From Pseudomonadota bacterium (lineage in GTDB: Bacteria; Pseudomonadota; Alphaproteobacteria; Caulobacterales; Caulobacteraceae), in the NCBI GenBank assembly GCA_963205025.1, contig CAUJHO010000029.1:1-62623 (forward strand): DNA of 62,623 nucleotides, read 5' to 3'. Made by a program: the position numbers and the translations under genes. The notes below the pieces were generated by a model. The model was not told the origin of the DNA. It ran no database searches and saw only the letters and a list, made by a program, of their open reading frames with translations. Shown here piece after piece: positions 35,626-44,176 of the stretch (positions within the stretch are counted from its first letter, which is position 1; each line of letters starts with the position of its first letter).

Positions 35626-38625
35626 TTAGAAGTCCTGGGTCAGACCGAAGAAGAGGTAACGACCCATCGCATCGTACAGCTGCGGGTAGGTGTTGCCGTT
35701 ACCGCCAGTACCAGCGGACGGCGTGAGCGGCGGATCGTTGTCCAGGATGTTGTTGACGCCGGCCCGCAGACGGGTGGTGTCGCGAACTTGCCAAGTCGCC
35801 GCCAGGTCGAAGTAGTTTTCGGCATCGAAGTAGCGGTCAATCCGGGTGCCGCCGTTGTTCAGCGTGCCACCGGCCAAGACGGCCACTTCAACATCACCGT
35901 AGTAGCGCCAGGTACCCGTGACATCGAAGTTCCAGGGGGATTCCCAGCTCACGCGGGCACGGTGACGCCATTCCGGCTGGGCCGGGCCGCACTGGTTCGA
36001 GTGGTAGCCCACGCAGTCGTAGATGCCGTTGACACCGCCGAGCCCGGTGTTGGTCTCATATTCACTCAGCCAAGTGCCGGTGAAACCGAAGGCCAGGCTG
36101 CCGTAGTCAGGCATACCCCAATCGGACAGGGCGACGGCGTAGTTGGCCGTGATGTCAACGCCCGAGGTCGACAGACCGCCGATGTTGACGTTCGTATCGA
36201 CCACATTACCCGCGGCGAGCCACAGAGCGCCCGTGCCAGCGTCACGCTGGATCTGCGAACAAGCAAAGGCATTGCCGTTGTTGTAGCAGGCATCCAGAAT
36301 GTTGAGGGCACCCAGGTTCGAGATCAGTTGTTCAATCTCGATCTGGAAGTAGTCGACCGACAGGTTGAAGCCCGGCATGAAGTCCGGCTGGAACACGAAA
36401 CCAAGCGTATAGGTATCGCCCATCTCGGGGGCCAGAGCCGGGTTACCACCGCCAAAGCGGTTGTATTGACCGGCCGGGTTGGTGAGCAGACCGCTGCCGG
36501 CTTGGGCCGCCGAAACCTGCCAAGGATTGACACCTTGACAGGCGGCAACCGGAGCCGTGCCGTCCCCGTTCGGGTCCGTCGCGTCGCAGGGATCATCGTC
36601 CATGTCGAACAGGTTCATACCCTGAGCCTGGAACAGTTCGATGATGTTCGGCGCACGAACCGCCCGCTGGAAGCTGGCCCGCAGGCGCAGCGACGGGATC
36701 GGGGCCCAGTCAGCGCCGATCTTGTAGCTGTTGGTCGTGCCGCCCAGCTCGTAGTCCGAGTAGCGATAAGCGAAGTCGATCGACATCTGATCGGCCCAGG
36801 CCTGACCTTCTGCGAGCGGGATCTGGGCTTCCATGAACAGGTCATAGACGTCATTGGTCCCGGTCATGCCGATGGTCGGGCCACCCTGGCCGGCACCGTC
36901 GCCCGATTCGAAGGCGGCGTCCGGCTGCGAGTCCAGGCCATTGCGGCGGTATTCGGCACCGAAGGCGACCTGAACGCCACGCGACGCCCAGGGCGACTGC
37001 AGACCGTAGCCACCAAGATCACCGGTAACGACACCCGAGACGATCTGCTCGGTCACGTCGGCGGTTTGAACCAGCGGGATTTGCAGATAGTCCAGCGCGG
37101 CCTGGGTCACGCCACCGAACGAGAAGATGTCGTACGGCACGCAGTTCGGGTCTGTGCCGTCAACGACGGACTGACAGACGACGCCCAGGGTCGGGTCGTT
37201 CACAACGTCAAAGGCGCGAGCAAGGCGCTGGTTCGAGAAGTCGTTGCGATAGACGCGCTGCAGCTCAACGCGCGAGTAGCTGCCGTAGACGTCGTAGGCC
37301 CAGAAGTCGTTGATGTCGCCACGGACACCACCGACCATGCGGAACGTCTGGTAGCCGATGTCGTCCTGACGCGGACCGCCTTCGACGTTCCGGCGACCGA
37401 TCAGCAGGTCAACCGTGTCGGTCGAGGCGTCCGAGGTGTCCGTACAGCCCAGGGTCGTGCCCTGAGCGGCCGAAATCATCGGGTTGTAGCAGTTGAAGGT
37501 GAGGACCGGACCGAGGAAGGCACCCGACGGAGCGATCTGAGCCACCGACGAATAGTCGGTGAACATCATGTCGGCATAGACCTCAGCGTGGTCGTTGATC
37601 TCATAGTCCGCGAAGGCACCGAACGAATAACGTTCATCCGGGCGCTGGAAGTAGTTGATCGGACCATAGTTGAACTGATTGGCGGCCGTGAACGGGCTGA
37701 AAACGCCGTTGCCGATGCCCGTGCCGCTAAGGACCGTTGTGTTCGAACCCGACGTCAGCGAGATGAAGCGACCCGTCGCCGCAGTGCTCGAACCACCGCA
37801 AGCGTAGGCAGCGCCGGCAGCAGCGATCGTACAGGCCGAATAGTCACGCTCGGCCTGGGAAACCGCGTCGTTCTGACGATAGGCCAGATACGCGGTGATA
37901 TGAGCACGACCATCGTCAGTGCCGGTGCCCATAACCAGCGTGGCTTCACGGCTGTAGCCGTCCATGACGTTGTCCGCCGGCAGACGGAACTGCGTCGGGT
38001 TGGTCGCGTTGCGGGCCGCCACGGCAGCGCGGACGCCACCGGGGCCGTCAAAGTCGTTATTGTGCTGGTAGAAGCCGTACTGGGCATCCAGCTGAACGCC
38101 TTCGAAATCACGGCGCATAATGAAGTTGACAACGCCCGCCAGAGCGTCCGAGCCGTAAATGGCCGAGGCACCCCCGGTCAGAACTTCGACGCGCTCAACG
38201 AGCTGGCCCGGAATCGGGTTCAGGTCGGCGGCGGCGTCGTTCGGCGAGCCGTAGCCGATGCGGCGACCGTCGATCAGGACCAGGGTGCGGTCAGCGCCCA
38301 GGTTACGCAGCGACACCGTGGCCGTGCCGGTCGCACCGTTCACAACGGTCGAGTTTTGGGCGGCGAAGGCCTGCGGCAGCTGGTTGACGAGATCTTCGAC
38401 GCGGGTCACGCCCGCGACGTCGATGTCCTCACCCGTGACCTGGGTCACCGGGCTGGTCGTTACCAGGTTGGGCTGCGGGATGCGCGAACCGGTGATGACG
38501 ATGTCAGCGACATCATCGCCCGGACCGTCTTGCGCCATGGCCGGCGTGGCCGCGAGCGCCGCAACAGCGACACCAGCGATCATCGTCGAGGCCAGAAGCC
38601 GCTCGCGAATGGTTTGAATCTTCAA
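35626..38625 (-). CDS. TonB-dependent outer-membrane receptor
   Basis: 999 residues from a TTG start at 38625, chosen because AGGAGG lies 7 nt upstream and the product then begins with a signal peptide (KIQTIRERLLASTMIAGVAV, ending TPAMAQ). The plug starts DVADIVITGSRIPQPNLVTT and contains TVSLRNLGADRTLVLIDGRR and VLTGGASAIYGSDALAGVVN. The barrel ends in RYLFFGLTQDF with a terminal Phe. It is a paralogue of the 28721-31690 receptor but quite diverged, including several Cys pairs in barrel loops. Cargo unknown. A rare TTG start with a very strong ribosome site may set its expression level. Confidence 0.95.
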   Translation of the reverse strand: MKIQTIRERLLASTMIAGVAVAALAATPAMAQDGPGDDVADIVITGSRIPQPNLVTTSPVTQVTGEDIDVAGVTRVEDLVNQLPQAFAAQNSTVVNGATGTATVSLRNLGADRTLVLIDGRRIGYGSPNDAAADLNPIPGQLVERVEVLTGGASAIYGSDALAGVVNFIMRRDFEGVQLDAQYGFYQHNNDFDGPGGVRAAVAARNATNPTQFRLPADNVMDGYSREATLVMGTGTDDGRAHITAYLAYRQNDAVSQAERDYSACTIAAAGAAYACGGSSTAATGRFISLTSGSNTTVLSGTGIGNGVFSPFTAANQFNYGPINYFQRPDERYSFGAFADYEINDHAEVYADMMFTDYSSVAQIAPSGAFLGPVLTFNCYNPMISAAQGTTLGCTDTSDASTDTVDLLIGRRNVEGGPRQDDIGYQTFRMVGGVRGDINDFWAYDVYGSYSRVELQRVYRNDFSNQRLARAFDVVNDPTLGVVCQSVVDGTDPNCVPYDIFSFGGVTQAALDYLQIPLVQTADVTEQIVSGVVTGDLGGYGLQSPWASRGVQVAFGAEYRRNGLDSQPDAAFESGDGAGQGGPTIGMTGTNDVYDLFMEAQIPLAEGQAWADQMSIDFAYRYSDYELGGTTNSYKIGADWAPIPSLRLRASFQRAVRAPNIIELFQAQGMNLFDMDDDPCDATDPNGDGTAPVAACQGVNPWQVSAAQAGSGLLTNPAGQYNRFGGGNPALAPEMGDTYTLGFVFQPDFMPGFNLSVDYFQIEIEQLISNLGALNILDACYNNGNAFACSQIQRDAGTGALWLAAGNVVDTNVNIGGLSTSGVDITANYAVALSDWGMPDYGSLAFGFTGTWLSEYETNTGLGGVNGIYDCVGYHSNQCGPAQPEWRHRARVSWESPWNFDVTGTWRYYGDVEVAVLAGGTLNNGGTRIDRYFDAENYFDLAATWQVRDTTRLRAGVNNILDNDPPLTPSAGTGGNGNTYPQLYDAMGRYLFFGLTQDF

Positions 38626-38927
38626 AGGTCTACCTCCTGAGCCTGGCGTCGAAGCCCGTCGGATGACGACCTTCCCCCCGCCTAAGCAAATTGCGGCCCG
38701 ACAGGCGGACACCTGGCGGGATGGTGTCAGTTAGGAGTCCGGGGTGAGTCAGGTCAACAACATTGCAACGCTGTAACCCGTTACGCAGAAGCGTGTCGCA
38801 ATCTCGCCACAGGTGCGACGGGACTGCGACACTCTGGATTTTCCCCCAAGGCGTGGCAAAGGGTTTTCACGCCTCGCCGTCCGGGCGAATATGGCGGCCT
38901 CTCGAGAATTGGGAAGGAGTTCACCCC
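38626..38927. promoter_or_regulatory. Divergent intergenic region with short inverted repeats
   Basis: 302 bp between the second receptor and an exported protein. It must hold promoters for both. Visible features are an inverted repeat GTAAC-CC-GTTAC at 38773-38784 and repeats of TGCGAC near 38814-38830. No gene and no clear -35/-10 pair were recognised. Confidence 0.35.
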
Positions 38928-39446
38928 ATGGTGCGTTGGTTGTTTGCCGGACTGGTCGTGGCTTCGCTTGCAGGTCCGGCGGTCGCCCAGGAGGATCGCC
39001 GTGCGCCCATCCTGGACCAGTTGGCCGCCTGTCGCGCCATGACCGACCCAGCCCAGCGACTGGCCTGCTATGACACCGCCGCCGCCGCGCTTGATAGCGC
39101 CGAGCGTTCTGGCGATGTGGTCGTCCTTGACCGCGCCCAGGTCCAGGAAGCCCGCCGCGGCCTGTTCGGATTCTCGGTGCCGAGCCTCAGCATGTTTGGT
39201 GGCGCGCGTGAGGGCGAAGAGGAAGAGGTCGACAACGTCTCCTATGTCGTCCGCTCGGCACGGGAGGTGCGCGACGGCGAGTGGCTGTTCGTCATGGAAG
39301 ACGGGTCGGTATGGCGCCAGATCGACGGCCGAATGTGGGGACGCCCCCGCGCCGGCCAGCCGGCTGTGGTCCGGCGCGCCTCGCTGGGCAGTTTCCTGAT
39401 GAATGTCGGCGAGGCCCCGGCCATCCGGGTCAGGCGCGAACAATGA
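38928..39446 (+). CDS. Small exported protein of unknown function
   Basis: 172 residues from ATG 38928 with GGAAGGAG upstream. A signal peptide (MVRWLFAGLVVASLAGPAVA) is followed by LDQLAACRAMTDPAQRLACY, the Cys-x(10-12)-Cys opening shared by many short periplasmic proteins of proteobacteria (VasI-like and related families). The second half has SYVVRSAREVRDGEWLFVME and GSVWRQIDGRMWGRP, a pattern like those domains. The stop overlaps the ATG of the next gene (ATGA). Exact role unknown. Confidence 0.75.
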   Translation: MVRWLFAGLVVASLAGPAVAQEDRRAPILDQLAACRAMTDPAQRLACYDTAAAALDSAERSGDVVVLDRAQVQEARRGLFGFSVPSLSMFGGAREGEEEEVDNVSYVVRSAREVRDGEWLFVMEDGSVWRQIDGRMWGRPRAGQPAVVRRASLGSFLMNVGEAPAIRVRREQ

Positions 39447-39844
39447 GGCGACACCTGGCTCCACGGGTGTCGGTCTCCGGCCAGATTCAGCCCAGGCAGA
39501 TTTCCGATCTGGCCGCCGCCGGCGTGACCCTGCTGATCTGTAATCGCCCGGACCGAGAGGAGCCCGGCCAGCCGACCCATGCGGATCTGGCGCAGGCGGC
39601 CGAATCGGCGGGCGTGAGGTTTCGGGCCGAGGCCTTTCAGGGACGACCGACGCCGGCGGCGGTTGAGGCGATGTCAGAGGCCCTGGCCGACGACGCCGTG
39701 ATTCACGCCTTCTGTCGCTCGGGCATGCGCTCGACCGCGACCTGGGCGATGGCCGAGGTCCGGCGCGGACGGCCTGTCGATGAGGTGCTGCTGGCCGGAC
39801 GCGAAGCCGGCTACGACCTGGCCGGTCTTTTACCTAGCGGCTGA
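39443..39844 (+). CDS. DUF442/TIGR01244 rhodanese- or phosphatase-like sulfur-transfer protein
   Basis: 133 residues starting in the stop of the previous gene. The sequence VSVSGQIQPRQISDLAAAGV, TLLICNRPDREEPGQPTHAD and AFCRSGMRSTATWAM matches the small domain often found alone or fused to MBL-fold persulfide dioxygenases. The Cys91-RSGMR active loop is rhodanese-like. A likely role is persulfide or sulfur handling in the cytosol. An MBL-fold hydrolase gene lies about 200 bp downstream, though of a different MBL subgroup. The 3' end overlaps a small gene on the other strand by 11 nt. Confidence 0.82.
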   Translation: MRRHLAPRVSVSGQIQPRQISDLAAAGVTLLICNRPDREEPGQPTHADLAQAAESAGVRFRAEAFQGRPTPAAVEAMSEALADDAVIHAFCRSGMRSTATWAMAEVRRGRPVDEVLLAGREAGYDLAGLLPSG

Positions 39845-39983
39845 TGGCGACGCGGGTCGCATAGGGTACCGGCTCCGGCGTACAGGACGCGACGGCAAAG
39901 ACCTGTGCCGCCATGAGACAGAGCATGGCCGCCGCGACCCGCTGGAGCCGATTTGAAACAGAAAGGGCGACTGCTAGAGCCAT
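39834..39983 (-). CDS. Possible 49-residue secreted peptide
   Basis: ATG 39983 has GGGAG 8 nt upstream. The product MALAVALSVSNRLQRVAAAM, then LCLMAAQVFAVASC, reads as a signal peptide with positively charged start and hydrophobic core. After it only about 15 residues remain (TPEPVPYATRVAISR). A longer in-frame start at 40022 exists. The stop lies inside the end of the DUF442 gene on the other strand. No family recognised. Could be a real small protein or chance. Confidence 0.4.
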   Translation of the reverse strand: MALAVALSVSNRLQRVAAAMLCLMAAQVFAVASCTPEPVPYATRVAISR

Positions 39984-40042
39984 GATCGGCGCTCCCGAAT
40001 GATTTACAGGAAGTAAACGCAAGCCTTGGGCCGACCTCAGCC

Positions 40043-40948
40043 ATGATCCCCTTCGTTCGAGATTTCGACTTCGCCTATGGGCGCTGCGACCCGGTATCGC
40101 CGCTCATCCGACGGGTCGTGGCGGCGAACCCCGGCCCCTTCACCTTCACCGGCACGGGGACCTACATCGTCGGGCGCGGCACCGTTGCCGTCATTGACCC
40201 CGGCCCGATGTTGTCCGCGCACCTGGAGGCTCTGGTCGCGGCCCTCGACGGCGAGACTGTCAGCCACATCCTGGTCACCCACACCCACGCCGACCACTCT
40301 CCCCTGGCACGACCGCTTGCCGAGGCGCTTGGTGGCGTCCCGATCCTGGCGGCCGAGCCCCCTCGCCGGCCCGAGCCCATGGAGGTCGGCGAAGAAGGCT
40401 CGGATGTCTCCTTTCATCCCGACATCGTCCTGACGGGGGGCGAGCGGATCGAAGGTCCGGGCTGGACCCTGGACGCCCTGGCCACGCCGGGACACGCCTC
40501 AAACCACATGGCTTTTGGCCTCGTGGAGGAGAACGCCCTGTTCCCCGGCGATCACATCATGGGCTGGTCGACCACGGTGGTCATTCCGCCCGACGGCGAC
40601 ATGGACGCCTATCTCGACAGTCTGGAGCTGGTTCGCCAGGGCGGCTTTGCCACCCTGTGGCCCACGCACGGTCCACCGGTGACCGATGTTGCCCCGTTCC
40701 TGATGGCCTATCGCGACCATCGCCTGGCCCGCGAGGCCCAGATCGTCGCTCGGCTAGAAGCCGGCGATCAGTTGATCTCGGAAATCGTCCCGGTCCTCTA
40801 TGGTGCCGTCGATCCACGACTGTGGCCGGCGGCCAGCCTGTCAGTGCTGGCCCACCTTATCCGCCTGACCCGGCATGGGATCGTTGCCGGGGCGACGGAC
40901 GATGACGACGGGGCGCTCAATCTCTCCAGCCGCTTCATCCTCGTTTGA
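40043..40948 (+). CDS. MBL-fold metallo-hydrolase (LACTB2-like)
   Basis: 301 residues. The metal-binding signature is HTHADHS (His80, His82, Asp84, His85) after VAVIDPGPML, with later ligands in TPGHASNHMAFGL and TLWPTHGPPV. The C-terminal part forms the winged-helix-like extension seen in LACTB2-type proteins (ISEIVPVLYGAVDPRLWPAA). It probably hydrolyses a phosphodiester, thioester or RNA end, and substrate cannot be fixed by eye. Its last 108 bp overlap, antisense, the end of the M48 peptidase gene. Confidence 0.9.
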   Translation: MIPFVRDFDFAYGRCDPVSPLIRRVVAANPGPFTFTGTGTYIVGRGTVAVIDPGPMLSAHLEALVAALDGETVSHILVTHTHADHSPLARPLAEALGGVPILAAEPPRRPEPMEVGEEGSDVSFHPDIVLTGGERIEGPGWTLDALATPGHASNHMAFGLVEENALFPGDHIMGWSTTVVIPPDGDMDAYLDSLELVRQGGFATLWPTHGPPVTDVAPFLMAYRDHRLAREAQIVARLEAGDQLISEIVPVLYGAVDPRLWPAASLSVLAHLIRLTRHGIVAGATDDDDGALNLSSRFILV

Positions 40949-41992
40949 CCCGCAGGTCGCGCGCAGGGTTTCCCACTCCTGCTCGGTCAGGGCGGCCTCG
41001 CCGCCCCGCTCGGCGGCGCGGGCCGCCGCGATCCGGCGCTCGGTGTTCGGGTGGGTCATCCACCATTCCGAGACCTCGTCGACCCGTTCGGGCGCATCGA
41101 TCTCGTCCTCGGCCATGCGCTCGAAGAAGTCGCCCATGCCGCGCGACGACAGGCCCTGCTGATGCAGCAGGCCGCGCCCGACGTCGTCGGCCTCGGTTTC
41201 CGCCTGCCGACCGAAACTGAGTTCAGAGGCCTGGCCCGCCAGCAGCACCGCCTGCTGGCCCGCGCCCGTACCGCCGCCGACGACCAGGTCCAGCAGCATC
41301 CCGGCCCCCAGGCTGCGCCAGACCGACTGCATGACATGGCGGCGCTCGACGTGAGCGATCTCGTGAGCGAGGACGCCGGCCACCTCATCGGGCGATTCGG
41401 CGGCCTCGATCAGGTCGCCGGTGACCATGATGTAGCCCCCCGGCAGGGCAAAGGCGTTGACCATCGGGGCCCGCACAACCCGCGCCCTGATCGGGAACGG
41501 CGACCCGGACTGATCTGACAGCCGATCCGCCAGCCCCTGGAGCACGGCCTGACCCGCCTGTCCCTGACAGGCCGGGAAGATCGTCGAGAGTTGGGCGTTG
41601 TAGCTCTCGCCCATCTGAGCCTCGTAGGTCAGGGGCGTGGCCCGGGCCAGAGGGCCTGACGCCATCGGGATTCCCACGAACACCACAAAGGCGGTGACCG
41701 CCGCCGCCACCACCAGGCCGATGATCAGGCCCTGCCCACCAGCGGCGGAGTGACGGCGCACCGGGCGCTGGCCTGCAGCCAGCCGGTTCCAGTCCGCTGC
41801 GGTCATCACCAGGCGCGCATCCCCGCCCCGGCGCGAAACCCGGGCCTGGTCGGCGTGGACGTCGACGAACAGGCCGGTGGCCGACCATACATGCGTCTGG
41901 CCGCCGGCCTCAATGATCAGATTGCCCCCCTCGAAGCGCACCTCGGCGGCGTGGGCGGTCGAGTCCAGTCCATCGAAATAGCGGCCCTGCAT
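40841..41992 (-). CDS. M48-family zinc metallopeptidase, membrane-anchored
   Basis: 383 residues from ATG 41992, where AGGAG overlaps the upstream stop 7 nt before. The N-terminal 100 residues are a small cytoplasmic domain (VWSATGLFVDVHADQARVSR), then a transmembrane helix (LIIGLVVAAAVTAFVVFVGI) and the M48 domain with zinc motif AHEIAHVERRH (His210, Glu211, His214) and distal ETEADDVG. HtpX/BepA relatives degrade or fold envelope proteins. It follows the DUF898 gene by 10 nt, so the two are co-transcribed. The C-terminal 36 codons overlap the MBL gene on the other strand. Confidence 0.9.
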   Translation of the reverse strand: MQGRYFDGLDSTAHAAEVRFEGGNLIIEAGGQTHVWSATGLFVDVHADQARVSRRGGDARLVMTAADWNRLAAGQRPVRRHSAAGGQGLIIGLVVAAAVTAFVVFVGIPMASGPLARATPLTYEAQMGESYNAQLSTIFPACQGQAGQAVLQGLADRLSDQSGSPFPIRARVVRAPMVNAFALPGGYIMVTGDLIEAAESPDEVAGVLAHEIAHVERRHVMQSVWRSLGAGMLLDLVVGGGTGAGQQAVLLAGQASELSFGRQAETEADDVGRGLLHQQGLSSRGMGDFFERMAEDEIDAPERVDEVSEWWMTHPNTERRIAAARAAERGGEAALTEQEWETLRATCGSNEDEAAGEIERPVVIVRRPGNDPMPGQADKVGQH

Positions 41993-42002
41993 CAACGGAC
42001 TC

Positions 42003-43292
42003 CTAGATCAGCGAGAAGCCGAAAGCGTCGGCGAGGCCCTCGGCCGTCCGTGGGCCGGGCGGGGCCTGATGTGCGGCATCCAGCTGGGCCGTGCCGCTCG
42101 CGCGCAGCCGGCGCGCCAGGTACTTCGCCGTCCGGGCCTGGATCAGCGGCATCAGGATGCCCAGGCTGAGCACCAAGATGACGATGTTCGAACAGGACAA
42201 CCACCACAGCGACAGCGCGCCTGCCTCCAGGTCGAACCGGGCGTCGTCCAGGCTGATCCCGGCCGTGATCGAGCGCAGGACGGCGGCATGGTAGGGCGAC
42301 CAGACCAGGGAGATGAAGGGCAGCAGCAACAGCAACAAGCCGTAGAAGGCCATGATCAGAAGGACCTCCGGCGGGAGCGGACCGGCCTTGGCCGTGCCCT
42401 CCGGTTCGCCCTGGGTCAGAAGGTGGTTCAGGGTGCCGCCCAGGGAGTCGTGATTGGCCGCCACAATGACCGCCAGGCCGGCAAAGGCGGCAACGATGAG
42501 AAACAGGGTTCCGAACCAGCCCAGGGCGAACGGCCCGTACAGGCCGATCCGCTCGGAGCGCGCCTGGTTCCAGCGGAACGGCCGATCGCCGAACCTCATG
42601 TGGTTCCAGACCTGTTCGGCCAGCAGCCGTTCGAAGATCGGCTGGACCCAGCCCATGGACATGCCGTTGGCGATCTGCATCCCTAGCCACATGAAGCCGA
42701 AGTTCGGGGCCGATCCGAACAGGACGAAGCGAATGCCTCGCCATGTCGTGCGGCTGGCCATGTAGCGATAGGCCGTGAACATGCCGAAGCCCCACAGCCA
42801 GAAACCGAACAGATAGAGCGGCAGCAGCAGCAGACTGAAGCCTTCGTCCAGGAACTGCACCGCGAACACAAAGGTCAGAAACGGCACGCCCAGCAGCAGC
42901 GAGGCCAGCAGGAAGCCGAGGAACAGCTCCTTGCCGCGACCCGTATATTCGAAGGCCTCACCGTTGACGCGGATGCTGCGCCAGACCCGCCGGCGCACCT
43001 CCGTCTTGCCCCAGAATCGATAGAGCGTCAGGGTGATGATGTTCAAAAGGCCGTTGATCAGGCTGATCTTGAAAAAGTCGCGCGCCCGCAGCGTCGTCGA
43101 GAACACCAGGGGCTGGCCCGAGGGGGCGGCCACCTGCGGGTCGAACCGGGTGTCCCAGACGTCCGACGCGGGAACCGCCGTGCCGGCCGCCGGGGTGGCC
43201 GGAGTCTCCGGCGCGGTACTGGACGCCAACGGATCGTCGCCCAGCGGTTCGGGGCGGGGCGACATTTCGCCGTGAGAAGACTCGTTGGACAC
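42003..43292 (-). CDS. DUF898 (YjgN-like) multi-pass membrane protein
   Basis: About 429 residues from a GTG at 43292 (GGGG 7 nt upstream). ATG 43334 and ATG 43265 are alternatives. A disordered Pro/Ala-rich N terminus precedes the DUF898 pattern: LRARDFFKISLINGLLNIIT, LTLYRFWGKTEVRRRVWRSI and EAFEYTGRGKELFLGFLLAS. At least five to six transmembrane segments are visible (for example LLLLPLYLFGFWLWGFGMFT, FLIVAAFAGLAVIVA, LLIMAFYGLLLLLLPFISLV). Function of the family is unknown. It is the first gene before the membrane M48 peptidase. Confidence 0.85.
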   Translation of the reverse strand: MSNESSHGEMSPRPEPLGDDPLASSTAPETPATPAAGTAVPASDVWDTRFDPQVAAPSGQPLVFSTTLRARDFFKISLINGLLNIITLTLYRFWGKTEVRRRVWRSIRVNGEAFEYTGRGKELFLGFLLASLLLGVPFLTFVFAVQFLDEGFSLLLLPLYLFGFWLWGFGMFTAYRYMASRTTWRGIRFVLFGSAPNFGFMWLGMQIANGMSMGWVQPIFERLLAEQVWNHMRFGDRPFRWNQARSERIGLYGPFALGWFGTLFLIVAAFAGLAVIVAANHDSLGGTLNHLLTQGEPEGTAKAGPLPPEVLLIMAFYGLLLLLLPFISLVWSPYHAAVLRSITAGISLDDARFDLEAGALSLWWLSCSNIVILVLSLGILMPLIQARTAKYLARRLRASGTAQLDAAHQAPPGPRTAEGLADAFGFSLI

Positions 43293-43366
43293 TCTGACGC
43301 CCCGGACATGACAACCTTTGGTAGGTTCTGACATGCCAGTCGGCGCGCCAACAAGGTCGCTACGGC

Positions 43367-44134
43367 CTAGCCGGACAGTCGGGCCACAACCCTTGCAGCC
43401 AGGCCACAGGTGTCCCCCAGATCGATCAGGCCGACGCGCTCGACAACACGAAGGTCGGTCGACCCGGGCTCCATCCGCACAACGACGTCGCGGGCCCGTC
43501 CGTAGAAGGCGCTGGTCTGGGTGCCTTCGACACGCCACAGGCTGACCCCGAGCACCCGCACGCCCTCGGCCTCGAGCGCGGCGACGACCTCTTCTGGCGG
43601 AACCAGGCGGGGCACGGTCCGGGCCCCCGGACAGGTCTCGGCATTGATCTCTGAAACGGGACGACCGGCCCAGACGGCCCAGGCGGGCCGAATATCAACG
43701 ACAGCACCACTGACCACCGGGTCGCCACTCACCGGCCAGGCCGTCTCGCCGCGCGCCGTCCGCAACAGGTGGCTGAATCCCAGAGGCTGGGTCCAGTCCG
43801 TCGCCGTTTCGTGGATGGGCGGCAGGGCATCGGCACGGGCCTTTACCCAGACGAACCCGCACAGCATCGACGCCGGGATCAGCAGGCTGAAGACCAGCCA
43901 GGGCCAGGTCCGCCGCAAGCGCCGGACCGACAGCACCAGGACAACCACCCCGCCCACCGTGCCCAGCACCGCCAGCCACCATCCGAGGGTCAAGGTCAGA
44001 AACCCGACCGCCGGCTCAAAGCCGATCCAGCCGATGTCAGAGCCCATCGCCGCCGCCAGCACGACCAGGGGCGACGACACGCCCAGGGCGGCGGCGATCC
44101 AGAACACGGGCGATGAGGTCGGCACGGAGGTCAT
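43367..44134 (-). CDS. DUF1499-family membrane protein
   Basis: 255 residues. Three transmembrane segments in the first 105 residues (FWIAAALGVSSPLVVLAAAM, LTLGWWLAVLGTVGGVVVLV, WLVFSLLIPASMLCGFVWV) are followed by the DUF1499 domain: PPIHETATDW, VVDIRPAWAVWAGRPVSEIN, VEGTQTSAFYGRARDVVVRM and RVVERVGLIDLGDTCGLAAR. The domain lies on the periplasmic side. Function unknown. It precedes the DUF898 gene by about 75 nt, so a joint transcript is possible. Confidence 0.8.
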   Translation of the reverse strand: MTSVPTSSPVFWIAAALGVSSPLVVLAAAMGSDIGWIGFEPAVGFLTLTLGWWLAVLGTVGGVVVLVLSVRRLRRTWPWLVFSLLIPASMLCGFVWVKARADALPPIHETATDWTQPLGFSHLLRTARGETAWPVSGDPVVSGAVVDIRPAWAVWAGRPVSEINAETCPGARTVPRLVPPEEVVAALEAEGVRVLGVSLWRVEGTQTSAFYGRARDVVVRMEPGSTDLRVVERVGLIDLGDTCGLAARVVARLSG

Positions 44135-44176
44135 GGTCCCAGCCTGCGACCGGAACGACCCGCGATCAAGCCTGAC

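Noticed and set aside
35788..38640. 950-codon open frame on the plus strand opposite the second TonB receptor
   Set aside because: It is the shadow frame produced by high GC at third positions. It has no ribosome site, no family motif and unnatural composition, while the opposite strand encodes a complete receptor.
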